The notes: generated from the letters alone by a model not told the origin. A DNA stretch of 6,804 nucleotides from Clostridiales bacterium (GCA_031262335.1 JAISHX010000210.1:1-6804), one strand, 5' to 3'; positions 1 to 6,313 are shown, counted from the stretch's first letter. Program-made: numbers and translations.

Positions 1-16
1 TTGCGGAGGAAACACA

Positions 17-2254
17 ATGAAATTAGATTCATTAACAAGTCAGATTTATCTTGTGGCAATGAACGAGGCAAAAATCCAAAACCATGAGTTTGTTATGCCC
101 GAACACGTCCTTTATGCAATTTCTATGTTTGACGACGGACGTGATATACTTGTATCGTCCGGCGGCAACAGCACAGCTATTAAAGCTGATTTACAGCGGT
201 ATTTTGAAGATTATGCCGAAAAGCGCGAAGATTTTTCGGCAATGCCGTGGGAATCGGTTAGGTTTACGCAGCTTTTTGAAAACGCGGATATTCAGGCTGA
301 AAATGCCGGAAAACAAGAAGTAACCATAGGTGAGCTTCTTTGTTCCCTTATAGATATTCCGGAAAGCTTTGCCGCGTATATCATGAAAAAAAACGGCGTA
401 GAGCGTTTAGCTATGTTAAAATATATTTCACACGATTACAAGGAGCGTTTGGCGGCAAGAAACAGTTCGCAATCACCTGTTACGGACAACGCTGAAAAAG
501 AAAAACACACCGAACTTTTAAAAGCTTACGCCGTAAATCTTACGGAACTTGCAAAAAAAGGCAAGATTGACAATCTTATCGGACGTGAAGACGAACTTGC
601 ACGCGCTGAACTTATTCTTTGCCGGCGTAAAAAAAATAATCTGCTTTTTGTCGGCGATGCCGGTGTCGGAAAAACTACCGTTGTTGAAGGACTTGCGCGG
701 AAAATTGTTCGCGGCGACGTTGCCGAAGATTTAAAAGATGCCCAAATTTTTGAAATTGACATGGCAAAAATCGTCGCAGGAACAAAATACAGAGGCGACT
801 TTGAAGAACGTCTTATTAACGTTCTTACAGCGGCGGAAAAAATCAAAAACGCTATTGTTTATTTTGATGAAATGCATAACATTGTCGGAATGGGTGCTGT
901 TTCAGGAGGTGCGCTTGACGCGTCGGGCATTTTAAAGCCTTATTTTGTACGCGGTGATTTGCGTTTTATTGGCGCGACTACATTTGAAGAATATAAAAAG
1001 CATATTGAAAAAGATTCCGCACTGACAAGACGTTTTCAAAAAGTAGATATTGAGGAGCCGAACCTTCAGTATGCTGTTCGTATTATAAACGGCGTAAAAG
1101 ATTCTTACGAAAAATTTCACGGCGTTACTATTGCGTCTTCCGTTGCCGCCGCAGCCTGCGAACTTTCCGCAAAATATATAAACGACCGCAAACTTCCGGA
1201 TAAAGCAATTGATGTTATTGATGAGGCGATGACCGCAGTGAAAATTCGCGGGGGAAAATCAGTAACAAAAGCCGATATTGAGAAAGTCGTTTCAAGAACG
1301 GCAAATGTTCCGGAGGAGAACGTTTCGGAAGCAGAAAACAGCAAGCTTAAATCTCTTGCTGAAACCCTTAAAAAATCTGTTTTCGGGCAGGATAAAGCTG
1401 TTGAAATTGTAAGAAACGCAGTTGTGGCGGCACGCAGCGGATTAAATAATCCCGAAAAACCAACGGCGAGCTTGCTGTTTGTCGGTCCGACAGGTGTCGG
1501 CAAAACAGAAATAGCAAAACGTCTTGCGGCAGCTTTAGGTGTAAAGCTGATTCGGTTTGACATGAGCGAGTATCAGGAGCAACATTCGGTTGCAAGATTA
1601 ATCGGTTCTCCGCCGGGCTATGTCGGGTTTGAAAACGGCGGACTTCTTACGGATTCAGTCAGAAGAACGCCTAACTGTGTTCTTTTGCTTGACGAAATAG
1701 AAAAAGCTCACCCTGATATATTTAATGTGCTTCTTCAGGCAATGGATTACGGCACTCTTACAGATAATGCAGGCAAAAAAGCCGATTTCCGCAATGTAAT
1801 AATAATTATGACATCAAATGCCGGAGCGCGTGAAGCGGGGAAAAAAGCAATAGGTTTTGACGAAAATATTACTACGGCAATTGATGCTGTACAAAAAGCG
1901 GTAGAAAAGATTTTTCCGCCTGAATTTCGCAATCGTCTTGATGAAATTGTGCCGTTCAATCCGGTGAACGCAGAGATGGCGGAGAAAATTTCCGGAAAAG
2001 CAATTTCTGAACTTGCCGAAAAAGCCTCCGCAAAGGGAGTTTCTGTTATTGTTTCGGATGAGGCTGTTAAATTTATAGCTACAAAAGGACTTTCAAAGAC
2101 GTACGGAGCAAGAGAAATTATCCGTGTTGTTGATAAAGAAATAAAAAAACAGCTTGCAGACGCAATGTTGTTTTCGGAACAAGAAGCGACTTCTTTTGAA
2201 ATTACGATTGAGGGCGGAATTATAAAAGTAGTTCCAAATATTAAGGAGGAATGA
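17..2254 (+). CDS. clpA: ClpA, ATP-binding unfoldase subunit of ClpAP protease
   Basis: ClpA is a cytoplasmic hexameric AAA+ unfoldase that feeds proteins, including N-degron substrates brought by ClpS, into ClpP. Residues 1-145 resemble the Clp N-domain (PEHVLYAI near 28-35). The first AAA+ module has Walker A GDAGVGKT (213-220), Walker B with D284/E285 and the RRFQ region (338-341). The second has Walker A GPTGVGKT (490-497), pore-type GYVGFENGG (534-542), Walker B LLLDE (556-560), TSNAG (599-603), FRNR (637-640) and a sensor-2 YGARE (696-700). The two modules are joined without the coiled-coil M domain of ClpB/ClpC, which favours ClpA. An IGF tripeptide (612-614) sits where ClpA carries its ClpP-docking loop. 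Length of 745 residues is normal for ClpA. The ATG follows GGAGGA at 5-10. ClpS is often encoded just upstream, but that lies outside the window. First gene seen of a three-gene operon. Confidence 0.95.
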   Translation: MKLDSLTSQIYLVAMNEAKIQNHEFVMPEHVLYAISMFDDGRDILVSSGGNSTAIKADLQRYFEDYAEKREDFSAMPWESVRFTQLFENADIQAENAGKQEVTIGELLCSLIDIPESFAAYIMKKNGVERLAMLKYISHDYKERLAARNSSQSPVTDNAEKEKHTELLKAYAVNLTELAKKGKIDNLIGREDELARAELILCRRKKNNLLFVGDAGVGKTTVVEGLARKIVRGDVAEDLKDAQIFEIDMAKIVAGTKYRGDFEERLINVLTAAEKIKNAIVYFDEMHNIVGMGAVSGGALDASGILKPYFVRGDLRFIGATTFEEYKKHIEKDSALTRRFQKVDIEEPNLQYAVRIINGVKDSYEKFHGVTIASSVAAAACELSAKYINDRKLPDKAIDVIDEAMTAVKIRGGKSVTKADIEKVVSRTANVPEENVSEAENSKLKSLAETLKKSVFGQDKAVEIVRNAVVAARSGLNNPEKPTASLLFVGPTGVGKTEIAKRLAAALGVKLIRFDMSEYQEQHSVARLIGSPPGYVGFENGGLLTDSVRRTPNCVLLLDEIEKAHPDIFNVLLQAMDYGTLTDNAGKKADFRNVIIIMTSNAGAREAGKKAIGFDENITTAIDAVQKAVEKIFPPEFRNRLDEIVPFNPVNAEMAEKISGKAISELAEKASAKGVSVIVSDEAVKFIATKGLSKTYGAREIIRVVDKEIKKQLADAMLFSEQEATSFEITIEGGIIKVVPNIKEE
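2243..2250 (+). promoter_or_regulatory. Ribosome binding site deciding the TTG start of the GNAT gene
   Basis: AAGGAGGA lies inside the last codons of clpA and is 5 bases before the TTG at 2256. The ATG at 2251 overlaps the clpA stop as ATGA, but its frame ends two codons later, so it cannot be the start. The spacing fits TTG, and the family signature TERLILRRF follows within the first 20 residues. Confidence 0.8.
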
Positions 2255-2255
2255 T

Positions 2256-2825
2256 TTGAATCACATAGGCACACAGCCGCTTTATACAGAACGGCTGATT
2301 TTAAGAAGATTTGAAAACGGAGATGCCCCGATGATGTTCAGCAACTGGGCTAATGATTCGGAAGTTACAAAGTTTTTGATGTGGCAGCCGCATGAAAGCG
2401 TTGAGGTTTCTGAATTTGTTATAAAAGGCTGGATACGCCAATATGAAAAGAAAGATTGTTACAACTGGGCTATTGTTTTAAAAACTTTAGGCGAGCCGAT
2501 AGGCAATATTAGTGTTGTCAACAGAAATGAAAATGCGGATTTGTTACACGTTGGCTATTGCATCGGCAAACAATGGTGGGGAAGGGGATGTACGCGGGAA
2601 GCGTTTAGCGCGGTTATAGATTTTCTTTTTGAAAAAGTTAATGTAAACAAAATTGAATCGCGCCACGACCCACGAAACCCTAATTCGGGAAAAGTAATGG
2701 AAAAATGCGGACTTACATTTGAAGGCATATTGCGTCAAAGCGATTTTAATAACCAAGGTATTTGTGATGCGGCATATTACGGAATTTTAAGAAATGAATG
2801 GGAAGAAAGGAAAGAGCAAAGATGA
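2256..2825 (+). CDS. GNAT family N-acetyltransferase, RimJ/RimL-like
   Basis: A 189-residue acetyltransferase expected to move an acetyl group from acetyl-CoA to an amino group of a protein N-terminus or small molecule; the substrate cannot be told from sequence. TERLILRRF (11-19) is the typical opening of the RimJ/RimL (Acetyltransf_3) group. Motif A with the CoA pyrophosphate loop is visible as [18 protein letters not shown] (99-116), where Q106-WWGRG gives the Q/R-x-x-G-x-G pattern. Motif B is around [17 protein letters not shown] (141-157), with the N-x-x-S and GF/GL-x-x-EG features of the family. The gene starts at TTG one base after the clpA stop and ends overlapping the next ATG, so it is almost certainly co-transcribed and translationally coupled with both neighbours. 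No membrane segment or signal peptide. Confidence 0.9.
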   Translation: MNHIGTQPLYTERLILRRFENGDAPMMFSNWANDSEVTKFLMWQPHESVEVSEFVIKGWIRQYEKKDCYNWAIVLKTLGEPIGNISVVNRNENADLLHVGYCIGKQWWGRGCTREAFSAVIDFLFEKVNVNKIESRHDPRNPNSGKVMEKCGLTFEGILRQSDFNNQGICDAAYYGILRNEWEERKEQR

Positions 2826-3238
2826 AAAGTTTTCGCAAAGAACTGCATTTTAATACGAAAACGCGCAGGGCGTATATAAACATAACCGATTATGTTGAAT
2901 CCGCTCTTGCGGAAAGCGGTATAAAAGAGGGATTGTGCCTTGTAAACGCAATGAACATAACCGCCAGCGTGTTTATCAATGACAATGAAAGCGGTTTACA
3001 CAGCGATTTTGAACGTTGGCTGGAAAAACTTGCTCCGGAAAAACCTTATGAGCAGTACGCGCATAATGGCTATGAAGATAATGCCGACGCTCATTTAAAG
3101 AGAACTGTTATGGGACGCGAAGTGGTTGTTGCTGTAACAGACGGCAAACTGGACTTTGGCACATGGGAACAAATTTTTTATGGAGAATTTGACGGAAAAA
3201 GAAATAAACGCGTCTTGGTGAAAATTATCGGAGAATAG
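2822..3238 (+). CDS. YjbQ / UPF0047 family protein
   Basis: A 138-residue cytoplasmic protein of the YjbQ (UPF0047) family, small trimeric beta-rich proteins. Members are annotated as secondary thiamine-phosphate synthase because some show weak activity of this kind; the true role is unsettled. Family motifs seen: [14 protein letters not shown] (46-59), LEKLAP (67-72), the strongly conserved NADAHLK (87-93), [12 protein letters not shown] (108-119) and the EFDGKR (122-127) end motif. I chose ATG 2822, which overlaps the GNAT stop as ATGA and has AGGAAAG about 7 bases upstream, over the in-frame ATG at 2798: it gives the usual family length and starts just before the conserved region. In many relatives the residue at position 45 is His (HxTA); here it is Asn. 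Last gene of the clpA operon. Confidence 0.9.
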   Translation: MKSFRKELHFNTKTRRAYINITDYVESALAESGIKEGLCLVNAMNITASVFINDNESGLHSDFERWLEKLAPEKPYEQYAHNGYEDNADAHLKRTVMGREVVVAVTDGKLDFGTWEQIFYGEFDGKRNKRVLVKIIGE

Positions 3239-3262
3239 GAAAAGACAAAAGGGTAAGTTATA

Positions 3263-3343
3263 GGGTCAAACAAAAAAACCAAAAAGCTGTATAATAAAGC
3301 TACCAAGCTGAAATATACAGGAGTGAGGAAAGTTGTCTGACCC
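3263..3343. repeat. Imperfect 10-bp inverted repeat pair
   Basis: GGGTCAAACA at 3263-3272 faces TGTCTGACCC at 3334-3343; reverse complemented, the second is GGGTCAGACA, matching at 9 of 10 positions. The pair bounds 81 bases, with ATA directly outside on each side. This could be the ends of a very small non-autonomous element, or a stem that would sequester the Shine-Dalgarno and TTG start of the small reading frame that begins at 3333. No transposase is present. Confidence 0.4.
3290..3295 (+). promoter_or_regulatory. Possible -10 box (TATAAT)
   Basis: A consensus TATAAT lies 43 bases before the TTG of the small reading frame at 3333. Seventeen bases upstream is CAAACA (3267-3272), only a 3 of 6 match to the -35 consensus, so the promoter call is weak. 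AT-rich DNA gives such hexamers by chance. Confidence 0.3.
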
Positions 3344-3473
3344 ATATGTCCATTTTAGCATAGAAGAGAGAGAATACAACGCGTCCGGGGCTGAGCGGAT
3401 AGCGAATGAACAGCTCCGCTGTTCATATAAGTCCGAAAAGTCAAGGCTTTTTAAAAACAAATTTATTGACTGA
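3333..3473 (+). CDS. Possible small hydrophilic protein, 46 residues
   Basis: A TTG-started frame of 46 codons ending in TGA. It begins MSDPYVHFSIEEREYNAS and ends KSRLFKNKFID. It is charged, rich in Glu, Lys, Arg and Ser, and has no membrane segment. Support: AGGAG at 3319-3323 and GAGG at 3325-3328 upstream, a TATAAT 43 bases before the start, and protein-like composition. The opening PYVHF-x-x-EE-R loosely recalls the N-terminus of plasmid and conjugative-element primase-like proteins (PYVHFTDEEK type), but the likeness fades after about 15 residues, so I do not assign that function. An antisense TTG frame over the same bases has no ribosome binding site. It could be a real small protein, a 5' fragment of a lost gene, or chance. 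Confidence 0.4.
   Translation: MSDPYVHFSIEEREYNASGAERIANEQLRCSYKSEKSRLFKNKFID
3406..3426. repeat. Perfect 9-bp hairpin
   Basis: ATGAACAGC (3406-3414) and GCTGTTCAT (3418-3426) are exact reverse complements around a TCC loop. The hairpin lies inside the possible small coding frame. No T-run follows, so it is not a typical Rho-independent terminator. Confidence 0.7.
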
Positions 3474-3512
3474 TTTTCCGAAATGATAACGACAGTTTGT
3501 AAAAGTAATCAT

Positions 3513-3598
3513 AAATTGTTGCACTTCACTTGACAACTTACCGTCAACTATTTTGATGCACGACCTAAAATTAACAGCTAATCGTTCGGCAACAATTT
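3513..3598. repeat. Perfect 10-bp inverted repeat enclosing 66 bases
   Basis: AAATTGTTGC (3513-3522) and GCAACAATTT (3589-3598) are exact reverse complements. Between them is a smaller TTGAC/GTCAA pair (3530-3534/3543-3547), so the RNA could fold into a long-range stem with an inner hairpin. It lies just before the terminator-like stem at 3600-3614, upstream of the peptidase remnant. Confidence 0.5.
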
Positions 3599-3599
3599 G

Positions 3600-3627
3600 C
3601 GGCAAAGACTGCCGTTTATTTTATTTT
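3600..3627 (+). terminator. Weak terminator-like hairpin
   Basis: CGGCA (3600-3604) and TGCCG (3610-3614) pair around a 5-base loop, followed by a T-rich tract TTTATTTTATTTT (3615-3627). The stem is short and the tract is broken by A, so terminator strength is doubtful. If real it would end transcription from the clpA operon or the small frame before the peptidase remnant, or act as an attenuator for it. Confidence 0.35.
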
Positions 3628-3673
3628 GGGATTTTAAATCATAAATAAGTATATACTGTTATGAGGTGATATA

Positions 3674-4096
3674 ATGCTTAATCCAAAAACCGACCCGCAA
3701 ATAGAACTTGCTCAAAGAATGATTATTGCAGGAGATGTGCCTGACGATAATCTTGTTGCCGGTTATGACCGGCAACAAGAACGATGGCGGCTTATCGTTA
3801 AATATAGCGGAGATATTTCAACGGCAGCAGCAAAATGGAATGCCGATACGGACATTCTTACAGAATCTTACGCCATCATCAACATAGCATACGAAGATAT
3901 TGCACGTTTTTCTAATGAAAGAGAAGTTGACTACATAGAGAAACCGCGTAAAATTAAACAGAATATTGCTCGTACTCTTACAGAAACATGTATAAATCAA
4001 GTACAGCATTACCCGCAATACATGTTAAAGGGCAGCGGGGTTATTGTTGCAATAATAGATTCCGGTATAGAATACAAAACACAACTTTTTTCTTGA
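3674..4096 (+). pseudogene. Truncated S8 (subtilisin-like) peptidase, 5' part only
   Basis: The 140 residues match the front of clostridial S8 peptidases (CspABC-like group). The prodomain-like part includes GYDRQQERWRLIVKYSGDI (30-48), SYAIINI (65-71) and VDYIEKPRK (85-93); then comes the start of the catalytic domain, GSGVIVAIIDSGIEY (120-134). D129 is the expected catalytic Asp of the DSG motif. Relatives continue with a T-H-P-D-F-like sequence and several hundred residues carrying the catalytic His and Ser; here the frame changes to KTQLFS and stops. No continuation is seen downstream, where an opposite-strand gene begins 40 bases later. The start is ATG 3674 with GAGGTG at 3663-3668. It cannot be an active protease. 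A free prodomain could still be made, but that is speculation. Confidence 0.75.
3751..3780. repeat. Perfect 12-bp hairpin inside the peptidase remnant
   Basis: TCTTGTTGCCGG (3751-3762) and CCGGCAACAAGA (3769-3780) are exact reverse complements around a TTATGA loop. It lies 77 bases into the reading frame and encodes part of DNLVAGYDRQQER. This is the strongest stem in the window, and no T-run follows it. Confidence 0.8.
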
Positions 4097-4135
4097 TATT
4101 ATTTTCACAAATTCAACATTATTCTATCAATAAAA

Positions 4136-4960
4136 TCAGGGGTCAAAATTTACATGAACACCAAGCTCTTCAAAATCATGCAAAACTTTCCGTATTTCAT
4201 CCTCCTCCATATCTGCCATAACTTCGGAAGTTGATATTATTGTTGAAAGCCTTTTTGCATTTTTAGGTCTCATTTTGTTGACATAATCTAATATTTCAAA
4301 CAAATTATCTGCACTTAAATAATTTTCAGAAACAAAAATGTCACAATAATCATTCTCATACGTTTCAATACTCCAATGATATTTACTTTTTGCAGGATTT
4401 CTAAAAGTATTTTTCACAACTTTATCTCCGTTAAATTCTAATATATTGTAATATGATACTATTCCATTGTCAAGATATACAATTTTATAGGCTTTATTGC
4501 CACTGTAACTATACTTGTCCGTAAGCCATAAAGGCGATTCCCTCAAACAGCTGTATCTTTCTTTGCGTACCAATTTATTTTCCTTATAAAAATATAAATT
4601 TTCATATATTTTAACACCATCTCTAAAACAAGTTTTTTTAGTTAATCTATCATCGTCATATTCATTTGTATAAAAGAATTGGGATTCCGATTCGTGATAA
4701 TTAAAAGTGTTATCTTTAGAATTTCCCATACTATAATATTTATAAAATTTTTTTGTTTTATTGTTGTACTTATCATATTCATATTGATAATTTGATATAG
4801 CTGCACTTTTGCCCCATACTTGAATTTCCTGATGTATGTCTCTGTTGCTATTATATAAATACACAAGAGATTGTACAATATTGTCTTTAGCATCTTTTGC
4901 AATAAGGCTTGTTTTTCTGTCTAACTCATCACGATGAATTTCTATTTGAGTTGCATACAT
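4136..4960 (-). CDS. Unrecognised protein with Tyr/Asp-rich beta-type repeats
   Basis: A 274-residue protein that I cannot assign to a family. Residues 58-213 show repeated short units of the kind Y-x-Y-x-x-N/D-x-K-x-x-K, for example YEYDKYNNKTKKFYKY (60-75), TNEYDDDRLTKKTCF (98-112), LYFYKENKLVRKERY (122-136) and DKYSYSGNKAYKIVYLDNG (148-166). This resembles YD/Rhs-like or MORN-like beta repeats, but without the strict consensus. The last 40 residues change to a helical, acidic segment (STSEVMADMEEDEIRKVLHDFEELGV) that loosely recalls a small winged-helix or sigma region 1.1 fold. There is no signal peptide or membrane segment. The ATG has GAGGTG at 4967-4972, six bases away. It follows acpS-nnrD by 34 bases with no terminator seen, so it may share that transcript. 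It is clearly more AT-rich than its neighbours, which suggests a recent arrival. It faces the peptidase remnant. Confidence 0.8.
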   Translation of the reverse strand: MYATQIEIHRDELDRKTSLIAKDAKDNIVQSLVYLYNSNRDIHQEIQVWGKSAAISNYQYEYDKYNNKTKKFYKYYSMGNSKDNTFNYHESESQFFYTNEYDDDRLTKKTCFRDGVKIYENLYFYKENKLVRKERYSCLRESPLWLTDKYSYSGNKAYKIVYLDNGIVSYYNILEFNGDKVVKNTFRNPAKSKYHWSIETYENDYCDIFVSENYLSADNLFEILDYVNKMRPKNAKRLSTIISTSEVMADMEEDEIRKVLHDFEELGVHVNFDP

Positions 4961-4994
4961 AATTTACACCTCATTTTTAGTATTTTATATTTTG

Positions 4995-6170
4995 TTAATA
5001 ACAAGACCCTAATAAATCAACAACATCTGTTGCCAAAACAGCGCGTTCTCCAAATAATTCGGCAGCTTTTTCGCCGGCTTTTCCATGCAGAAAAACCCCT
5101 GTTTTTGCCGCGTCATAGCACGGCAACCCTTGTGCGACAAGTCCGGATATTGTGCCTGCCAAAACATCACCTGTACCCGCTTTTGCCAAAGCCGGTGAAC
5201 CTGATTCATTTATTGTAAAATTTCCGTCAGGACAATATACAACCGTATTTGAATCTTTTAAACAAACAACTGAATCAAATTTCTCTGATAATACTTTTGC
5301 ATAATAAACTGTATTATCTAAAATTTCTTTTATAGGAATATCCAATAATCTTGATGCTTCTCCGGGGTGAGGAGTTATTATTTTTTCTCCTTTGTAATTT
5401 TTCAGAATATCTTTGTTACAGCTGATTATGTTTAATGCGTCAGCATCTACAATTATCTTACATTTATTGCTGTTTAGTTTTTCAAACAATTGTTCTATAA
5501 AAAATTCTGTTATTTTATTATTCCCAATCCCACATCCTATTGCCGCTACTTTAATTTCCGGAAGTTCGTCTATTCCTGAAATAAAACCGTTTTTTTCCGG
5601 AAGTTCATGCGTCAATGCTTCAGGCAAGCAAAAGCGAATAACATCAGCCGCCTTTTCAACGGTGAAAACGCGTACAATTCCCGCACCGATGCGGTAGGCG
5701 GCTTTAGCGCATAATAATGCGGCTCCTGTCATGCTTTTGCTGCCGCCGAAAACCGAAACTGTTCCAAAATCCCCTTTGTTGCATCTTTTTTGTCTTTTGG
5801 GAAGGATGTTTTCATGTTCGATTTTATGATTAGTTTCTAAAGTTGCAAACGCAACCGCATAACTTCTGCAATGGGAAATAGAAATATTTATTACAAGACT
5901 TTCTGCTAATTTTGCCGCTTTACCTGTAAGTCGGACGACAGGCATACCCAGCTCATTATGTAAAATTTCTATTTCGCGCGGAAAAAAGCCGCTAAAGCCC
6001 GTTCCCAGAGCCTTAGCGACTGCTTCTTTTGCTGCAAAAAGACCTGCGGCACTTTGAGGAGTAGAAATATCTTCATTGTCGGTGAAACATTTTTTTATGA
6101 ATCCTTTTTTTGACAGTGCAGAGAAAACTCTGTCTGTTTCTATAATATCAGTACCTATTCCGACAAGCAT
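4995..6170 (-). CDS. Fused holo-ACP synthase (AcpS) and NAD(P)HX dehydratase (NnrD)
   Basis: Residues 1-112 are AcpS, which moves 4'-phosphopantetheine from CoA to the serine of acyl carrier protein. Seen: GIGTDIIETDRV (4-15) with metal-binding D8, FAAKEAVAKALGTG (45-58) with E49, and SISHCRSYAVAFA (97-109). Residues 123-391 are an NnrD (YjeF C-terminal, ribokinase-like) domain, which repairs hydrated NADH/NADPH by ATP- or ADP-dependent dehydration. Seen: KGDFGTVSVFGGSKSMTGAA (132-151), ITPHPGE (265-271), LAKAGTGDVLAG (328-339) with the expected catalytic D335, and LHGKAG (361-366). The linker is only about 10-15 residues. Both domains look complete and keep their key residues; the AcpS half is slightly short between D8 and E49. 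The NnrE epimerase half of the usual bifunctional protein is absent. ATG 6170 lies inside the end of the upstream small membrane protein gene, with only a weak ribosome binding site, so translation is probably coupled. Confidence 0.93.
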   Translation of the reverse strand: MLVGIGTDIIETDRVFSALSKKGFIKKCFTDNEDISTPQSAAGLFAAKEAVAKALGTGFSGFFPREIEILHNELGMPVVRLTGKAAKLAESLVINISISHCRSYAVAFATLETNHKIEHENILPKRQKRCNKGDFGTVSVFGGSKSMTGAALLCAKAAYRIGAGIVRVFTVEKAADVIRFCLPEALTHELPEKNGFISGIDELPEIKVAAIGCGIGNNKITEFFIEQLFEKLNSNKCKIIVDADALNIISCNKDILKNYKGEKIITPHPGEASRLLDIPIKEILDNTVYYAKVLSEKFDSVVCLKDSNTVVYCPDGNFTINESGSPALAKAGTGDVLAGTISGLVAQGLPCYDAAKTGVFLHGKAGEKAAELFGERAVLATDVVDLLGSCY

Positions 6171-6304
6171 TTTTTATCGCCCACTTTTGTAAATTTTCTT
6201 AAACGATAAAAACGTGTTTTTACTGCGTAAATAATTGTTACAATCATAAGTGCTGCCGAGCAGACAAAAGTTACTCCGCTCAAAGCCACAAGAGCTATTT
6301 TCAT
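6155..6304 (-). CDS. Small single-pass membrane protein, 49 residues
   Basis: This short gene encodes a hydrophobic stretch (about residues 4-28, IALVALSGVTFVCSAALM then IVTIIYAV) followed by a basic tail (KTRFYRLRKFTKVGDKK). That is a single transmembrane helix with a positive C-terminal side, likely N-out/C-in. AGAGGTG (6309-6315) gives a strong ribosome binding site that overlaps the stop of the upstream glycoside-hydrolase-like gene, and the 3' end overlaps acpS-nnrD by 16 bases. The tight packing supports a real gene. I do not recognise a family and make no functional call. Confidence 0.7.
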   Translation of the reverse strand: MKIALVALSGVTFVCSAALMIVTIIYAVKTRFYRLRKFTKVGDKKCLSE

Positions 6305-6313
6305 ATAACACCT

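Larger units (their letters stand above)
3239..3673. other. 435-base intergenic region with several inverted repeats
   Basis: This gap between yjbQ and the peptidase remnant holds no large gene. Seen directly: a near-perfect inverted repeat at 3263-3272/3334-3343, a TATAAT at 3290-3295, a possible 46-codon gene at 3333-3473 that contains a perfect 9-bp hairpin, a 10-bp perfect inverted repeat at 3513-3522/3589-3598, and a short terminator-like stem at 3600-3614 followed by T-rich sequence. No strong terminator for the clpA operon is visible right after yjbQ. The density of repeats suggests either a structured RNA leader or remains of a small mobile element; I cannot decide between them. Confidence 0.5.

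Noticed and set aside
1117..1563. 148-codon open frame on the minus strand
   Set aside because: Antisense to the linker and second AAA+ module of clpA, with a composition typical of shadow frames.
1747..2274. 175-codon open frame on the minus strand
   Set aside because: It lies wholly over clpA, which has unmistakable AAA+ motifs; the antisense translation is Ser/Ala/Phe-rich without family features.
3266..3460. 64-codon minus-strand frame in the intergenic region
   Set aside because: Starts at TTG with no ribosome binding site; the plus-strand frame at 3333 has better start signals.
3530..3558. TTGACA resembling a -35 box
   Set aside because: No acceptable -10 box lies 16-18 bases downstream, and the bases are part of a nested inverted repeat.
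4097..4135. Possible bidirectional terminator between the converging genes
   Set aside because: Only a loose AT-rich TGAT-TTATT symmetry is present, without a GC stem or clear T-run.
4140..4147. GGGTCAAA repeated from 3263-3270
   Set aside because: Eight shared bases in AT-rich DNA can occur by chance, and the second copy lies in the 3' end of a coding gene, so I do not treat it as an element end.
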